Source: Chryseobacterium sp.
Lineage (GTDB): Bacteria > Bacteroidota > Bacteroidia > Flavobacteriales > Weeksellaceae
Direction of reading: 5' to 3'
Assembly: GCA_017989575.1 (NCBI GenBank)
Contig: JAGNPP010000125.1
Coordinates: forward strand, 1 to 7,289
DNA: 7,289 bases
Shown here: piece after piece, positions 6,523 through 7,289 of the stretch
Position numbering within the stretch: the stretch's first letter is position 1
Layout: every line of letters starts with the position of its first letter
Translations under genes and position numbers: made by a program
The notes under the pieces: model-generated
Databases searched by the model: none
Seen by the model: the letters and a program-made list of their open reading frames with translations, nothing else
What the model was told of the DNA's origin: nothing

Positions 6523-7090
6523 AGAAATCAAAACTGGTGGACAAACCGGATTCATTTTCCTTCTAAGTATTTTGTTTGTGTACTTTTTATTGGCAGCTCA
6601 ATATGAAAGTTACATTTTACCTTTCGCAATTATTCTGACGATTCCTACAGGTATTTTCGGAGTGTATGCTTTCACAGGTTTGGCTGGAATTGACAATAAT
6701 ATTTACGTTCAGGTTGGGTTAATTATGCTCGTTGGATTACTTGCGAAAAATGCGATTCTGATTGTGGAATTTGCAGTTCAAAGACGAAAAGCTGGCAAGA
6801 CTTTAATTGAATCTGCTCTTCAAGCTTCGAGACTAAGATTAAGACCAATTTTGATGACATCATTTGCTTTCATCATTGGAATGTTGCCTTTGGTTTGGTC
6901 ACAAGGTGCGGCGGCAAAAGGAAATCATTCGATTGGAATCAGTACAGTTGGTGGGATGTTTACGGGTGTGGTTTTCGGGATTTTCATCATTCCGGTGATG
7001 TACGTGATCTTCCAATATCTGTACGAGAAAATGCCAAGCAGAAAGAAACGCAAACTCAAAAAAGAAAAAGCGGCTTTGAATTATATTTAA
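6512..7090 (+). pseudogene. RND efflux pump permease (HAE-1/AcrB type), C-terminal remnant
   Basis: This frame, one base off from the adaptor frame, encodes the last 192 residues of an RND multidrug permease. It runs from the TREEIKTGGQ segment before TM8 through TM8 (FIFLLSILFVYFLLAAQYES), TM9, TM10 (QVGLIMLVGLLAKNAILIVE), TM11 (RPILMTSFAFIIGMLPLV) and TM12 (GGMFTGVVFGIFIIPVMYV), then a Lys/Arg-rich tail. LLAAQYES, LAKNAILIVEFA and RLRPILMTS are hallmarks of the proton-driven pump family. Full pumps are about 1,030-1,060 residues, so roughly 850 N-terminal residues are absent, including both periplasmic porter regions and TM1-TM7. No credible start codon exists; the TTG at 6572 lies inside TM8. 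Codon use and frame are otherwise undamaged, suggesting the loss is recent or is an assembly join. Confidence 0.9.
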
Positions 7091-7106
7091 ACTGATAAAA
7101 TTTTGA

Positions 7107-7232
7107 AGCATTGTTTTGGGCAGCTTTTCCGCCTTCCACTCTCAATCTTTTTTAGCCAACGCCAATGCCCAAGCAAAAAAAGGATTTCCGTTCAAGTCGG
7201 GCTGCGTGAGACTCTATGTTCAAAACAATGCT
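7107..7232. repeat. 126-base imperfect palindrome, probable small dispersed element
   Basis: The ends are a perfect 12-base inverted pair, AGCATTGTTTTG (7107-7118) and CAAAACAATGCT (7221-7232). Inside, GCAGC (7120-7124) pairs with GCTGC (7200-7204). AATCTTTTTTAGC (7144-7156) pairs imperfectly with GCAAAAAAAGGATT (7173-7186). The apex carries a GCCAAC-GCCAAT-GCCCAA run (7155-7172). There is no coding sequence. The layout suits a MITE- or REP-like element; I recall similar TTTTCCGC / GGATTTCCGTTCAA segments between genes in Chryseobacterium-type genomes, which is untested here. Transcribed, it would form a long hairpin just after the pump remnant and might act as a terminator or RNA stabiliser. 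Confidence 0.6.
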
Positions 7233-7258
7233 CTAAATAATTATATAAAAGAAAATAA

Positions 7259-7289
7259 ATGAACACAATAACTAAGATAAAAGAGATTT
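7259..7289 (+). CDS. Start of an unidentified gene (3' partial)
   Basis: An ATG follows the A-rich leader AAAAGAAAATAA, the usual context for starts in this window. The ten visible codons (MNTITKIKEI) stay open to the window end and resemble a Lys-bearing N-terminus before a signal peptide. In RND loci the outer-membrane factor often follows the pump, so that would be the first guess, but too little is present to identify it. Confidence 0.35.
   Translation, partial: MNTITKIKEI

Noticed and set aside
6505..6525. Programmed frameshift or natural adaptor-pump fusion
   Set aside because: A frameshift would not explain the absence of most of the adaptor's second half and the first four-fifths of the pump.
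6572..6574. TTG as a genuine start for a short pump-like protein
   Set aside because: It lies inside TM8 of the permease, and homologous sequence continues upstream in the same frame to about 6512.

Overview
The window reads as chromosomal DNA of a flavobacterium, most likely Chryseobacterium or a close relative in the Weeksellaceae. This is inferred from low GC, A-rich leaders in place of Shine-Dalgarno sequences, a TTG/TAnnTTTG-type Bacteroidota promoter, and protein sequences of that character. All recognisable genes lie on the + strand.

Left part (1-4893): five closely spaced genes, with gaps of 28, 6, 13 and 15 bases, form one probable transcription unit. The first is cut by the window edge and carries YD-like (Rhs-like) strand motifs followed by an FG-GAP-like calcium-loop motif. 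The next four each start with an export or anchoring signal: two signal peptides, one N-terminal membrane anchor and one lipoprotein signal. None has an assured function. The second resembles what I remember of PA3715-type periplasmic proteins. A weak hairpin just after the fifth gene may end the unit.

Right part (4894-7090): an efflux locus. A TetR/AcrR-type repressor is followed by an RND adaptor and an RND inner-membrane pump. The repressor gene is intact. Its promoter has a good flavobacterial -7 box with a 13-base dyad directly after it. Three more copies of that dyad lie in the 306-base gap before the adaptor gene. Together these four sites look like the repressor's operators, suggesting autoregulation and control of the pump.

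The pump itself is broken. The adaptor reads normally to residue 178, in the middle of the conserved ITAPV motif, and then runs directly, out of frame, into the last fifth of an RND permease (TM8-TM12). Judged by normal family sizes, about 3 kb is missing. This is either a real deletion that killed the efflux system or an assembly join between two places.

Far right (7091-7289): a 126-base imperfect palindrome with perfect 12-base ends looks like a small dispersed (MITE- or REP-like) element. It is followed by the first codons of another + strand gene that leaves the window.
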